Assembly: GCA_963768885.1 (NCBI GenBank)
Contig: CAVYJN010000006.1
Coordinates: forward strand, 1,319,029-1,383,028
Origin: DASRIA01 sp963768885
GTDB taxonomy: Bacteria > Actinomycetota > Thermoleophilia > Solirubrobacterales > JBBDJG01
Reading direction: 5' to 3'
DNA: 64,000 nt
In this document: one piece after another, positions 9,723-18,920 of the stretch
Layout of the letters: each line of letters starts with the position of its first letter
Numbering within the stretch: position 1 is the stretch's first letter
Program-made: the position numbers and the translations under genes
Notes under the pieces: generated by a model
The model's input: the letters and a program-made list of their open reading frames with translations, nothing else
Databases searched by the model: none
Told to the model about the DNA's origin: nothing

Positions 9723-9753
9723 GAATATCTAGAGGCCGGCGATCCGGATATTC
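9723..9753 (-). repeat. rpsO-pnp intergenic hairpin, degenerate member of the GATATT repeat family
   Basis: GAATATC and GATATTC form a perfect 7-bp outer stem around a CCGG-CGAT-CCGG inner core, overlapping the rpsO stop codon. The TAGATATT edge resembles the two-hairpin repeats at 21,095, 44,511 and 59,810, but the ACTTTAGGT block is missing. It could act as an RNA-processing or partial-termination site between rpsO and pnp, a place where other bacteria carry a regulatory hairpin. There is no T-run. Confidence 0.55.
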
Positions 9754-10021
9754 AGCGGCGGAGGCCCAGCTCCTGGACGATCGAGCGATAGCGGTCGACG
9801 TCCTGCCTGTTCAGGTAGTTGAGCAGGCGGCGGCGCTGGCCCACGAGCATCAGCAGGCCTCGCCGTGAGTGGTGGTCCTTGCGGTGCTCGCGCAGGTGCT
9901 CGGTGAGCTCGTTGATGCGCGCCGTGAGCAGTGCGACCTGGACCTCGGGGGAGCCGGTGTCGCCCTCGTGGGCGGCGAACTTCTTGATCAGCTCGCTCTT
10001 TGCCTCTTTGGTGAGAGTCAC
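9752..10021 (-). CDS. rpsO: 30S ribosomal protein S15
   Basis: 89 residues, the standard S15 length. The conserved TGSPEVQVALLTARINELTEHL and HHSRRGLLMLVGQRRRLL stretches, which contact 16S rRNA helix 22, are complete. It precedes pnp as in most bacteria and follows ribF after 35 bases. The gene is intact. Confidence 0.98.
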   Translation of the reverse strand: MTLTKEAKSELIKKFAAHEGDTGSPEVQVALLTARINELTEHLREHRKDHHSRRGLLMLVGQRRRLLNYLNRQDVDRYRSIVQELGLRR

Positions 10022-10056
10022 GGCGAAGGAAGGTAGCAGCTTGGGATTTGGCCTGT

Positions 10057-10980
10057 TCAGCCCTTCGCGACGATCTCGCGCACCTGCGCGACGTCCGCGT
10101 TCATCTGTCGCACGAGCTCCTCGGCCGAGTCGAACTTGACCTCGTCCCTCAATCGCTCGAGGAACGCGATTTGCAGCTTCTTCCCGTAGAGGTCGCCGTC
10201 CCAGCCGACCAGGTGAGCCTCGACCCGGAGGTCCCCGTCACGCTCGAAAGTGGGCCGCACGCCGATGCTGATCGCGGCGGGGACCTCCGGGGCGCCCTCC
10301 ACGCGCCCGGTTCCCGCGTAGATCCCGCCTCCCGGCACCACCAGGCCCGGCGCGGGATCGATGTTGGCCGTGCGCATGTCGAGCCGGCGGCCCCGCGCAT
10401 CGCCCGCGACGACCTCGCCGTCGAGCCGGAAGGCTGCGCCGAGCAGCTCGGCCGCGGCGCTCACGTCGCCGGCGGCGACCAGCTCGCGGATCCGGCTCGA
10501 GGAGACCGGCGCGCCCCGGTACTCGACGAGCGGGACCACCACGGTGTCGAACTCGCTGCGGGACCGCAGCAGGTCGGCGTCGCCCTCGGCGCCGTGGCCG
10601 AAGCGGAAGTTGGCGCCCACGCTCACGTTCCTGGCGCCGAGCGCGCCGGCGAGCACCTCCGCGCAGAACCAGTCCGCGCTCCGCCGCGAGAGCTCGGGCG
10701 TGAACGGGATCGCCAGCAGCTCGTCGACCCCCAGCTCGGCCACGAGGTCAGCCTTCGTGTCGACGGTCGTGAGCAGCTCCGGGGGCCGCTCCGGGCTCAG
10801 CACCCGGAGCGGGTGCGGGTCGAACGTCACGACCATCGAGCGCATCCCGCCCGCACCGGCGCGCGCGAGCGCGGCGGCGATCACCTCCCGATGACCGCGG
10901 TGCACGCCGTCGAAGGTGCCCAGCGCGATCGAGCGGCCTTCCGCCCGTGGGACCTCGGCGAGGGAGCGGTAGACGTCCAT
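10057..10980 (-). CDS. ribF: Bifunctional riboflavin kinase / FAD synthetase
   Basis: Makes FMN and FAD from riboflavin. 307 residues. The N-terminal nucleotidyltransferase domain has LGTFDGVHRGHREV and TFDPHPLRVL. The C-terminal kinase domain (from about residue 185) has ISIGVRPTF, HLVGWDGDLYGK and the FLERLRDEVKFDSAEEL helix. The start ATG MDVYRSLAEVP fits the family N-terminus. The truB-ribF-rpsO order is common in bacteria; here one secreted-protein gene sits between truB and ribF. Confidence 0.97.
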   Translation of the reverse strand: MDVYRSLAEVPRAEGRSIALGTFDGVHRGHREVIAAALARAGAGGMRSMVVTFDPHPLRVLSPERPPELLTTVDTKADLVAELGVDELLAIPFTPELSRRSADWFCAEVLAGALGARNVSVGANFRFGHGAEGDADLLRSRSEFDTVVVPLVEYRGAPVSSSRIRELVAAGDVSAAAELLGAAFRLDGEVVAGDARGRRLDMRTANIDPAPGLVVPGGGIYAGTGRVEGAPEVPAAISIGVRPTFERDGDLRVEAHLVGWDGDLYGKKLQIAFLERLRDEVKFDSAEELVRQMNADVAQVREIVAKG

Positions 10981-11003
10981 CGAGACGTGCAGGCTAGAAC
11001 GTC

Positions 11004-11828
11004 TCAGCGATCGGCGCCGGGAATCGCACCCTCGCGGTGCACGCTCGGCCGGCGCGCGAAGCGCCGGCAGTCGACCTTGCGGCGCCTGGAGATGACCGCT
11101 CCACCCTCGAAGGAGTAGTCGGCGCCGAAGGCGACCCTGCGGTTGCGCGGGCACCTCGGCAGCCTCGTCCAGAAGAGCGGGCTGCGGCCGGCGCGCTCCG
11201 TCCGCAGGCCCCGGATCTCCAGATGGACCTCCGCGAGATGCAGGTACAGGCCCGGAATCAGCGGCTCGACGCGGGTGGGCAGCTCGAGGCGGTACCCGTA
11301 CGGCCCGCTGCCCGACTCGTCGACCAGCCTCCCCTCGAGCACCTGGTACATGTAGGCCGGCGTGAACTGGTTCGGGATCACGAGCACCACCACGGACGCG
11401 ACGTTCCCCGGGCCGCCCGGCCCCAGGAAGAGGTGGATGTCGGCCGAGAAGGGGTCGGGGATGTGGGGGCGCGCGTCGAGCACGATCCGCCCCGACGCGA
11501 AGTGCGAGCTGCGGCAACGGGCGGGATCCGGGGGATAGCGAACGAGCCGCGTCGTGTCGCACCAGAAGCGCTTGCGCAGGAACGGCGCCCGCAGCCCGGC
11601 GCCGCGCGGGAAGTGCACCGACGCCTGCGTGAGCACGGGCGGCGGCGCGCCGCTCGTCTCGTACACGCGCGCGTCGGCGACCACGGTGTAGGCGCCGGAG
11701 GAGCGCTCGAAGTCCTTCACGCGCGCGTCGAACTCGCCGACCAGCTTCGCCGGGGCAGCCGCCGGCAGCGCGACCAGCGCCGCGCATGCAAGGGCCCCGG
11801 CGCACATCCCGTTCCGCATCCCACCCAA
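11004..11828 (-). CDS. Secreted protein of unknown function
   Basis: 274 residues. A signal peptide is visible: two early methionines, a hydrophobic AGALACAALVALPAAAPA stretch and a likely AXA cleavage near residue 27. The rest is predicted beta-rich, with Cys near residues 95 and 108 and a C-terminal segment GADYSFEGGAVISRRRKVDC typical of small secreted thermoleophilian proteins. I recognise no catalytic motif. It lies between truB and ribF on the same strand. Its GC-rich codon use matches its neighbours, so the reading frame is real. Confidence 0.72.
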   Translation of the reverse strand: MGGMRNGMCAGALACAALVALPAAAPAKLVGEFDARVKDFERSSGAYTVVADARVYETSGAPPPVLTQASVHFPRGAGLRAPFLRKRFWCDTTRLVRYPPDPARCRSSHFASGRIVLDARPHIPDPFSADIHLFLGPGGPGNVASVVVLVIPNQFTPAYMYQVLEGRLVDESGSGPYGYRLELPTRVEPLIPGLYLHLAEVHLEIRGLRTERAGRSPLFWTRLPRCPRNRRVAFGADYSFEGGAVISRRRKVDCRRFARRPSVHREGAIPGADR

Positions 11829-11847
11829 TCCTAGGACCTCGGGAGGG

Positions 11848-12672
11848 CTATCCGACGACCGTGGCGGGCTTGAGCTCGCCGCCCCGGCGCTCGGCGATCG
11901 CGACGAGCAGCCCCTCGTGCATCAGGCGCACGGGCTCGCCCTCGGCTCCCTCGCCGTCCGCGATGCGGCGGCCGTGGCGCACATCGCCGGCCTCGACCTC
12001 GGACAGCTCGCGCGCGGGCAGGAAAGAGACCGCGGCGGCGATCGGGAGCAACCGGTCCGGGTCGGCGTCCTCGAGCCGGAATGGCCCGACGGCCGTTCGC
12101 TCGAGCGCGGTGCAGTACGCACCCGACCCGCACAGCTCGCCGAGGTCCATGACCAGCCGGCGCACATAGGTCCCGCTGGAGCATTCGACATCGAGCACCG
12201 CCTCCCCGGACTCCCGATCGAATCGCACGAGATCGAGGCGGTCCACGCGCACCCGCCGCACGGGCGTATCGACGGCCTCGCCGCGCCTCGCCTTGCGGTA
12301 GAGGCGCTCGCCCTCGACCTTCACCGCCGAGTAGGCCGGCACGCGCTGGTCGATCTCGCCGGTCAGGCGCGCGAGCGCATCGCGCACCGCCGCCTCGGAG
12401 GCCGAGCCGCCCGTCTCTTCGATCTTCCCGTCGCGGTCGCCGGTGTCGGAGGTCGCGCCCAGCCGCGCGGTCGCGCGGTAGGCCTTCGGCAGGCCGACCA
12501 GGTATCTCTGGAGTCGCGTCGCCTTGCCGACCAGCACCACCAGCAGGCCGGTCGCAAACGGGTCCAGCGTGCCGGCATGGCCGACCTTCGCGCCGCGTGC
12601 CCGCCGCACCGACTCGACCACGTCGTGGGAGGTGATCCCCGCCGGCTTCGCAACCAGCAGGACGCCGTCCAT
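11848..12672 (-). CDS. truB: tRNA pseudouridine(55) synthase
   Basis: Makes pseudouridine 55 in the T-loop of tRNAs. 274 residues. The N-terminal KPAGITSHDVV motif and GHAGTLDPFATGLL, containing the catalytic Asp, are intact. Further conserved blocks are KAYRATARLG and SSGTYVRRLVMDLGE. A short C-terminal PUA-like region follows. It starts 12 bases after the nrnA stop. Confidence 0.97.
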   Translation of the reverse strand: MDGVLLVAKPAGITSHDVVESVRRARGAKVGHAGTLDPFATGLLVVLVGKATRLQRYLVGLPKAYRATARLGATSDTGDRDGKIEETGGSASEAAVRDALARLTGEIDQRVPAYSAVKVEGERLYRKARRGEAVDTPVRRVRVDRLDLVRFDRESGEAVLDVECSSGTYVRRLVMDLGELCGSGAYCTALERTAVGPFRLEDADPDRLLPIAAAVSFLPARELSEVEAGDVRHGRRIADGEGAEGEPVRLMHEGLLVAIAERRGGELKPATVVG

Positions 12673-12684
12673 CGGCCTGGGTCC

Positions 12685-13677
12685 CTAGAGCTGTGCGGCG
12701 ATCTCGGCCCGCAGGAACTCGACGAGCTCCTCGCGCGTGCGGGTCGTCGAGAACCCCGCGGCCTGCCGGTGGCCGCCGCCGCCCTCCTTGCGGGCGATCA
12801 CGCTCACGTCGACCGCGTCGGCCGACGCCCGCAGGCTCACCTTCTGCACGCCCTCCCGCCCTTCCTTGAGCTGCTCGCGCACCAGCGCCGCGACCACCGT
12901 GCCCTCGAGGGAGCGAATGTGGTCCACGATGCCCTCGGAGAAGTTCTCGTCGGCGCCCGTCTCCTCGTAGTCGGAGCGCAGGATGTACGAGATCGTGAGG
13001 CGTCCGCCGTCGTGGCGTTCCACGCGCGAGAGCACCCGGGCAAGGAGCTCCAGCTTCGCGAACGGCACGTTCTCGTAGAGCCGGCGGAAGATCTCGTGCA
13101 CCTGGACCCCGTAGGCCAGCAGCTCGGCGGCCATCAGGTGGGAGGTGTGCGTCGTGTTCTCGTACTGGAACTTGCCGGTGTCGGTCACGAGGCCCACGTA
13201 CAGCGCCTCCGCGAGGTTCATCGACAGCTCGACGCCGAGGTCGCGATTCAGGTCCCAGATGATCTCCGCGGTGCAGGAGGCTCCGTCCACGACGAGGTTC
13301 GCGGTGCCGAACCGCGTGTTGTCGTGGTGGTGGTCGATGTTCACGATGCGCGCGTCCTCGCGCCTCAGGAAGCTCACGGGCATGCGGTCGACGTTCCCGC
13401 AGTCGAGGAACACGATCGTGCGCTCCTCGGCGTCCGACGGCAGTTCGTGGCTGGCCCCGTCCAGCGGCATCCAGCGGTACTCGTAGGGCAGCGGGAACTC
13501 CTCGGCCGAGAGGAACATGACCGTGTCCTTGCCGAGCTCGCGCAGGATCTCGTTCATCGCGACGAGCGACCCGAGCGCGTCTCCGTCCGGGTTCTCGTGG
13601 GTGGTGAGCAGGAACTTCTCGCCGGCGCGAAGCTCGGCGAGCACCTCCTCGCGGGCGGTGGTGGTGTCGAGCGTCAC
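12685..13677 (-). CDS. nrnA: DHH-family oligoribonuclease / pAp phosphatase (NrnA-like)
   Basis: Manganese-dependent phosphoesterase degrading very short RNAs and 3'-phosphoadenosine 5'-phosphate. 330 residues. DHH-domain motifs are THENPDGDALGS, FLDCGN and NIDHHHDN. The DHHA1 domain ends with GGGGHRQAAGF. The GTG start overlaps the rbfA stop (GTGA), so the two are translationally coupled. This placement between rbfA and truB is typical of actinobacteria and firmicutes. Confidence 0.94.
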   Translation of the reverse strand: MTLDTTTAREEVLAELRAGEKFLLTTHENPDGDALGSLVAMNEILRELGKDTVMFLSAEEFPLPYEYRWMPLDGASHELPSDAEERTIVFLDCGNVDRMPVSFLRREDARIVNIDHHHDNTRFGTANLVVDGASCTAEIIWDLNRDLGVELSMNLAEALYVGLVTDTGKFQYENTTHTSHLMAAELLAYGVQVHEIFRRLYENVPFAKLELLARVLSRVERHDGGRLTISYILRSDYEETGADENFSEGIVDHIRSLEGTVVAALVREQLKEGREGVQKVSLRASADAVDVSVIARKEGGGGHRQAAGFSTTRTREELVEFLRAEIAAQL

Positions 13678-14027
13678 TGCCGTGGCTCCTCCGGATCGTC
13701 GCGAAGCAGTCGTTCTATCCGGAAACCGCGCTCGACGGTGTCGTCGTAGTGGAACTCGAGCTGCGGCGTGTTCTTCATGTGAAGCTCCGCGGCGACCCGC
13801 GACTGCAGGTAGCCGTGCGAGGACTGCAGGCCGGCGAGCGAATCCTCGCGCTCGCGTTCACCACCGAGCACGCTCACGTAGACATGGGCGTGTCGCAGGT
13901 CGTGGCTTGTGTCAACGGCGGTTACGGTCACGAAACCGATGCGCGGGTCCTTCAGGTCGTTGGTGATCGCCACGCTCAGAACCTCACGCACAGCCTCGTT
14001 GACTCTGCGCATCCTGTCCTTGGGCAT
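13674..14027 (-). CDS. rbfA: 30S ribosome-binding factor A
   Basis: Late 30S maturation factor with a KH-like fold, 117 residues. Conserved segments are RRVNEAVREVLSVAITNDLKDPRIGFVTVTAV, HAHVYVSVLGG and the C-terminal HMKNTPQLEFHYDDTVERG. It is the first gene of rbfA-nrnA-truB; a candidate -10 (TATACT) stands about 40 bases before the ATG. Confidence 0.97.
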   Translation of the reverse strand: MPKDRMRRVNEAVREVLSVAITNDLKDPRIGFVTVTAVDTSHDLRHAHVYVSVLGGEREREDSLAGLQSSHGYLQSRVAAELHMKNTPQLEFHYDDTVERGFRIERLLRDDPEEPRQ

Positions 14028-14066
14028 GGCTTATCGAAAAATGACCCCGTCCCGCTCCCTTTCTTG

Positions 14067-14072
14067 AGTATA
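14067..14072 (-). promoter_or_regulatory. Candidate -10 element of the rbfA-nrnA-truB unit
   Basis: TATACT in the 109-base gap between DUF503 and rbfA, on the strand of both, about 40 bases upstream of rbfA. AT-rich hexamers are rare here, and the gap breaks an otherwise tight run of genes. No convincing -35 is seen, so this is only a candidate. Confidence 0.4.
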
Positions 14073-14136
14073 GAAGCGCCTTTCGCCACCGCGCGCGGTA
14101 TCCCTCGCCCTGCCCGGAACGTGGGCGATCGTGATC

Positions 14137-14439
14137 TCAGTCATCGAGATCCTCGAAGGACACGAGCCGGCGCTCGATCCGCACGCCCTCCGGGAAGCGG
14201 GCGATCAGGTAGCGCTCGACCCCGTCCGCGACATGCTCCAGGTCCCCCGCCGAGCGCCCCACGAGGCCGGCGGCCAGCGTCGCGCGCTGCCACAGGTCCT
14301 GCTCCCCGACCTCGGCCACGGACGCGCCGAAGCGGCGGCTCAGCGCCGAGCGCACGGACAGCAGCTCCTTGCGTTTTCCCTTCAGGCTGCCGTTGTCGGG
14401 CAGGTGGAGGTGGATGGTGAGAGCGACCAGGAACGGCAC
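14137..14439 (-). CDS. DUF503 (YlxP-like) protein
   Basis: 100-residue conserved protein found beside infB and rbfA across Gram-positive bacteria and thought to take part in ribosome assembly. The signature LTIHLHLPDNGSLKGKRKEL near the N-terminus and AEVGEQDLWQRATLAAGLVG in the middle are clear. The start is a GTG. It lies 18 bases downstream of infB. Precise activity is not established for the family. Confidence 0.92.
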   Translation of the reverse strand: MPFLVALTIHLHLPDNGSLKGKRKELLSVRSALSRRFGASVAEVGEQDLWQRATLAAGLVGRSAGDLEHVADGVERYLIARFPEGVRIERRLVSFEDLDD

Positions 14440-14457
14440 GGTGCGCCGTGCGTGGCG

Positions 14458-16814
14458 CTAGTCGAGCGCCCGCGCGACCTTCCTGGTCTCGTATGCCTCG
14501 ATCACGTCGCCGTCCTTCTCGTCGTGGAAGTTCTCGAGCACGATCCCGCATTCGAAGCCCTCCTCGACCTCCCTCGCGTCGTCCTTGAATCGCTTGAGCG
14601 AGTCGATCGCGCCGTCGTAGACGATCGTCCCGTCGCGCACGAGCCGCACCTTTGCCGAGCGGGTGATCTTGCCCTGCACGACATGGCACCCGGCGATCGT
14701 GCCGATCCGCGACGCGCGGAACGTCTGCCGCACCTCCGCCATGCCGAGCGAGTGCTCGACCTCCTCGGGCTCGAGCATGCCCTCCATCGCGGCGCGCAGC
14801 TCCTCGGTGACCTTGTAGATCACGGTGTAGGTGCGGACCTCGACGCCCTCCTGGTCGGCGAGCGTCTTCGCCTCCGGGAGCGGGCGCACGTTGAAGCCGA
14901 TGATCACGGCGCCGGACGCGGCGGCGAGCATCACGTCGGACTGGGTGATCCCGCCGACGCCGGTGTGCAAGAGGTTCAGCCCGATCTGGGCCGTCGAGAT
15001 CTTGGCGAGATGGTCCTGAAGTGCCTCGAGCGATCCCGCGACGTCGGCCTTCAGCACGATGTTGAGCGCGACGGCCTCGCCCTCCCGCACCCGGTCGAAC
15101 ACGTCCTCCAGGCTGACCGGCGCGGACTTGCGCCGCGCGAGCGCCTCCGTCTTGAGGCGGATCGCACGCTCGCCCGCGAGATGGCGCGCCTCGCGGTCGT
15201 TGGCGACGGCGCGCACCGGCTCGCCTGCATCCGGCCCCGAGTCGAACCCGAGCAGCTCGACCGGTTCCCCGGGCGTGGCCTGCTTGACCCGGTTCCCGAG
15301 GAAGTCGTGCATCGCGCGCACGCGGCCCGAGTGGGCGCCGGCCACGAGCGCGTCGCCGGTCCTGAGCGTCCCGCGCTGGACGAGCACAGTGACCACGGGG
15401 CCACGGCCCGGGTCGAGGCGCGACTCGATCACGGTGCCGCTCCCGGGTGCGTCCTCGTTCGCCTTCAGCTCCTCGACCTCTGATACCAGCAAGATCATGT
15501 CGAGCAGGTTGTCGAGGCCATCCTTGGTCTTCGCGGACACATCGCAGAAGATCGTGTCCCCGCCCCATTCCTCGGGCGTGAAACCCTGGCCGCCGAGCTC
15601 GCCGCGGACGCGCTCGGGCTGCGCCCCCTCCTTGTCGATCTTGTTGACCGCGATCACGATCGGGACCCCCGCGGCCTTGGCGTGGTCGATCGCCTCGGTC
15701 GTCTGCGGCATCACGCCGTCGTCGGCGGCCACCACGATCACCGCGATGTCGGTCACCTTGGCGCCGCGGGCGCGCATCGCCGTGAAAGCCTCGTGGCCCG
15801 GCGTGTCCAGGAAGGTCACGATCCGGTCGCCGTGATGCACCTGGTAGGCGCCGATGTGCTGGGTGATCCCCCCGGCCTCACCGGCGACGACCTCGGTCTC
15901 CCGGATCGCATCGAGGAGGGACGTCTTCCCGTGGTCGACGTGGCCCATGATGGTCACGACCGGCGGCCGGTCGGTGAGATCGGCCTCGGAGTCGTCGAAC
16001 GCCGGCTCGGCCGTGTCGTCCGCCGCCGCGCGCACGACCTCGATCTTCTTGTCGAACTCCTCGGCGAGGACGCCGATCGCCTCGTCGGAGAGGGTCTGCG
16101 TGATCGAGGCCATCTCGCCCAGCTGCATGAGCTTCTTGATGATGTCCGACACCTGGATGCCGAAGTGCTCGGCGACGTCACGTACGGTCGCGCCGGACGG
16201 GATCCGGATCGCCTCCGGCTCGACCAGCGCGGTGCTCTGGCCGGACTCGCTCGGCTCGGGCGGCGGAGCGCCGCGGCCACGGCTGCGCCGGCGCCTTTGC
16301 GGCGGCGGCGGGTGCGGCGCCTGACGGCGTGAGGCCTGGGAATCGATGACGACGCGCCTGCGGCGCCCGCCGCCGCCGCCGCCGGGCGACCCTGCGGAGG
16401 GCCCGGCCGTTGCGGGCGCGGAGCGGGCTGCTGGCCGCCGGGTTTGCCCTGCGCGGGCGGGCGCTGGCCGCCCTGGGGCTGTCCGCCCTGCTGCGGGCGC
16501 TGGGGCTGAGCGGGCTGCTGGCGTGGCGCCGGAGCGGGCTTGGGCTGCCCGGGAGGCGGCGAGGCCTGCTGCTTGGGCTTCGGGGGCGCACCGTCGCTCG
16601 CGGGCTTGGCCGGGGCGGGCTTTGCTGCGGCGGGAGCCGGAGCGCCCGCCTTGCCGTTGCCGGCGCCGCCGGAGAGCACGCGCGTCGCGTCCGCCTCGTC
16701 GACGGTGGAGGCGGCGGCCTTCACCTCGATTCCGCCGGCACGCAGGGCGGCGATCAGGTCCTTGCTGGAGACCCCCTTCTCCTTGGCTATCTCGTAGACG
16801 CGCTTCTTGGCCAT
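14458..16814 (-). CDS. infB: Translation initiation factor IF-2 (frame broken in the linker)
   Basis: GTPase placing initiator tRNA on the 30S subunit. The N-terminal domain MAKKRVYEIAKEKGVSSKD is followed by a Pro/Gln/Gly-rich linker. After a break at about 16,365-16,390, inside a GGC repeat, the other frame continues as RRVVIDSQASRRQAP and the conserved ALVEPEAIRIPSGATVRDVAE. The G domain is complete (GHVDHGKTSLLD, DTPGHEAFTAMRARG, NKIDKEGAQ), as are domains II-IV. One missing base restores a protein of about 785 residues. A shorter isoform cannot be excluded, but infB is essential and a sequence error is likelier. Confidence 0.95.
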
Positions 16815-16824
16815 AGAGCTCCGG

Positions 16825-18304
16825 TCAACGCTCCTCTTCGGTTCCGGCGGCGGCAGGCTCGGCCGGCTGCTCGGCCTCGGGCTGCCCGGCCTCGGCGGGC
16901 TGCTCGACCTCGGCGGGTTGCTCGGCCGGCTCCTCGGCGACCTCGGCCGGCGCCGGCTCGGCGACCGCCTCCACCGGCTCGGCGCCGGACTCGGCCGGCG
17001 CTGCCTCGTCGGCCGTCGGCGTCGGCGGCATCTCCGTTCTGCGCGGCAGGCGCGAGCTCGTCGCCCTCCTGGTGCTCCAGCGCCTGGTGGGCGGGCAGGC
17101 CGCAGTAGCGAGAACCCGGCAGCGCCGCGTTCGGACAGCGCTTGCCGGTGCTCAGCACCGCGTGACAGCGACCGGTGACCTCTTCCTCCTGGTCGTAGCC
17201 CATCTCCGCCTCCTCGGCGGCAAACTCGGTCTCGGACTTGATGTCCACGCGCCAGCCGGTGAGCCTGGCCGCGAGCCGCGCGTTCTGGCCCTCCTTGCCG
17301 ATCGCCAGCGAGAGCTGGTCGTCGGGGACCACGACGGTCGCCTGCTTGTTCTCGTCGTCGACGAGCACCTCGCGCACGCGCGCGGGCGAGAGCGCCTTCG
17401 CGACGAAGCGGGCGGGCTCGTCGTTGTAGGGGATGATGTCGATCTTCTCGCCGCGCAGCTCGGAGACGACCATGCGCACCCGCGAGCCGCGCGGGCCCAC
17501 ACAGGCTCCGACCGGGTCGACCCCGTCGGCATGCGAGATCACGGCGATCTTCGAGCGGTAGCCCGGCTCGCGCGCCACGTTCACGATCTCGACCAGCGCG
17601 TCGGCCACCTCGGGCACCTCGAGCTCGAACAGCTTCTTGATCAGCTCGGGACTGCGGCGGGAGACGATGATGCTCGGCCCCTTGGTGCTCGACGAGACCT
17701 CGGTGATCACCGCCTTCACGCGCATCCCGTGGTCGTAGCGCTCGTTGTCGACCTGCTCGGACTTCGGGAGCAGCGCCTCGACGCGCTCGCGCAGCTGCAC
17801 GAGCGTGTAGCGCGAGTCCGACTGCTGGATGATCCCCGTGATCAGCTCGTTCACGCGGTCCTGGTACTCCTCGAACATCATGTCGCGCTCGGCCTCACGG
17901 ATGCGCTGGAGGATCACCTGCTTCGCGGTCTGCGCCGCGATCCGGCCGAAGTCGGTCGGCGTGACGTCGCGGCTGCCGATCTGGTCGCCGTACTCCGCGA
18001 GCTTCTCGAGGTCGATCTCGGGCTCCTCGGGCTCTCTCAGCTCGCCGGTCTCGGGGTCGATCGTGCGCTCCTCCTCGATCGCCTCCTTCACGAGCTTCTC
18101 CTCGAGCTCGGGCGGGACGAGCAACTCGAAGACGCGGAAGTCCGCGGTGTTGCGGTCCATGTCGACGCGCGCGTACTTGGCGGCGCCCGGGGTCTTCTTG
18201 TAGGCGGAGAGCAGCGCGTCCTCGAGCGCGAGCATCAGCTTCTCTGCCGAGATGCCCTTCTCTTTCTCCAGCGTGTGGACGGCCTCAACGATCTCCTTGG
18301 TCAC
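16825..18304 (-). CDS. nusA: Transcription termination/antitermination factor NusA, with zinc-knuckle-like motif and acidic tail
   Basis: RNA polymerase-associated pausing and antitermination factor. In order: an N-terminal domain, an S1 domain, and two KH domains with GACVGPRGSRVRMVVSEL and SLAIGKEGQNARLAARLTGW. After the KH domains comes a C-x9-C-x10-C-x4-H motif (CHAVLSTGKRC, then SRYCGLPAH), then a Pro/Ala/Glu-rich acidic tail ending EEER. The tail is in another frame from a point near 17,030-17,075. Its codon pattern is clearly coding and it ends 10 bases before infB, so I join it. The GTG start overlaps the rimP stop and has GGGGAGGA upstream. No ylxR gene follows. Confidence 0.94.
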
Positions 18305-18813
18305 GAAGTCCTCCCCGTGGTGCGAATGTCGGCGTCGGGAGCCAGGTTGGAGCGCCGGATCCGCTGGTGCGGGATGCGGATCGTCCCCCAGGCGCCGGCG
18401 AGCGTGATGCCCTCGTCGTCGGCGCCGATCAGCTCGCCCTTGAAGTCCTTGCGCCCCTCGATCTCCACGAGCGTGCGCACACGCACGCGCCGTCCGAGAT
18501 AGCGGCGGTAGTGATCGAGCTTGGTCAGGGGCCGCTCCGGGCCCGGCGAGGAGACCTCGACGCCGTAGTCGGCCAGCAGGTCGCGCAGGTGGTTCGTGAC
18601 GCGTGCGCACAGCTCGAGGTCCACCCCGCCGGGGTGATCCACGAAGATCCGCAGGATCGGGGATCGCCGGGATCCCGCCAGCTCGACGGCGAGCACGTCG
18701 ACCTCGGGCTCGACGGAAGCGAGCCGCGCCTCGACCTGCTCCCGGAGCTCGGCGGCGGGGAGCGGCGTCGCGCGCTCCTGCTTCGTCTGTGCGTTGGCAT
18801 TGGGTCGTGTCAT
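18301..18813 (-). CDS. rimP: Ribosome maturation factor RimP
   Basis: 30S assembly factor, 170 residues from the chosen ATG. Conserved segments are VDVLAVELAG, ILRIFVDHPGGVDLELCARVTNHL, YGVEVSSPGPERPLTKLDHYRRYLGRRV in parts, and the C-terminal Sm-like domain. It begins rimP-nusA-infB-DUF503. Its start codon is only about 16 bases after the T-run of an intrinsic-terminator-like hairpin, implying a conditionally read leader. Confidence 0.94.
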   Translation of the reverse strand: MTRPNANAQTKQERATPLPAAELREQVEARLASVEPEVDVLAVELAGSRRSPILRIFVDHPGGVDLELCARVTNHLRDLLADYGVEVSSPGPERPLTKLDHYRRYLGRRVRVRTLVEIEGRKDFKGELIGADDEGITLAGAWGTIRIPHQRIRRSNLAPDADIRTTGRTS

Positions 18814-18829
18814 TCGGGTCTGTTGTCGC

Positions 18830-18854
18830 AAAAAAAGTGGGCGGAGGCCCACTT
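18830..18854 (-). terminator. Intrinsic terminator / attenuator before rimP
   Basis: On the minus strand an 8-bp stem (AAGTGGGC with GCCCACTT, 4-base loop) runs directly into seven T residues, a textbook rho-independent terminator. It sits between dtd and rimP, with its T-run only 16 bases before the rimP ATG. That is too close for a separate promoter downstream of it, so rimP must be read through it. Confidence 0.8.
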
Positions 18855-18875
18855 CGAAGGAGCAGCCGGGAGGCC

Positions 18876-18910
18876 GCAGGTCTCCTGCAAAATCAGAACA
18901 CAGAAGTATA
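18876..18910 (-). promoter_or_regulatory. Candidate promoter and leader hairpin of rimP-nusA-infB
   Basis: A TATACT hexamer at 18,905-18,910 (minus strand) would start a transcript near 18,898. The leader would first form a small hairpin (GCAGG-AGA-CCTGC, 18,876-18,888) and then the terminator at 18,830-18,854. No good -35 is recognisable, so the promoter is a weak call. The order promoter, hairpin, terminator, start codon is what transcription attenuation needs. Confidence 0.45.
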
Positions 18911-18920
18911 GCGGCGCTCC

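Noticed and set aside
16361..16390. GGC trinucleotide run resembling a microsatellite
   Set aside because: It codes for the glycine/alanine linker of IF-2; only the frame break in it is notable.
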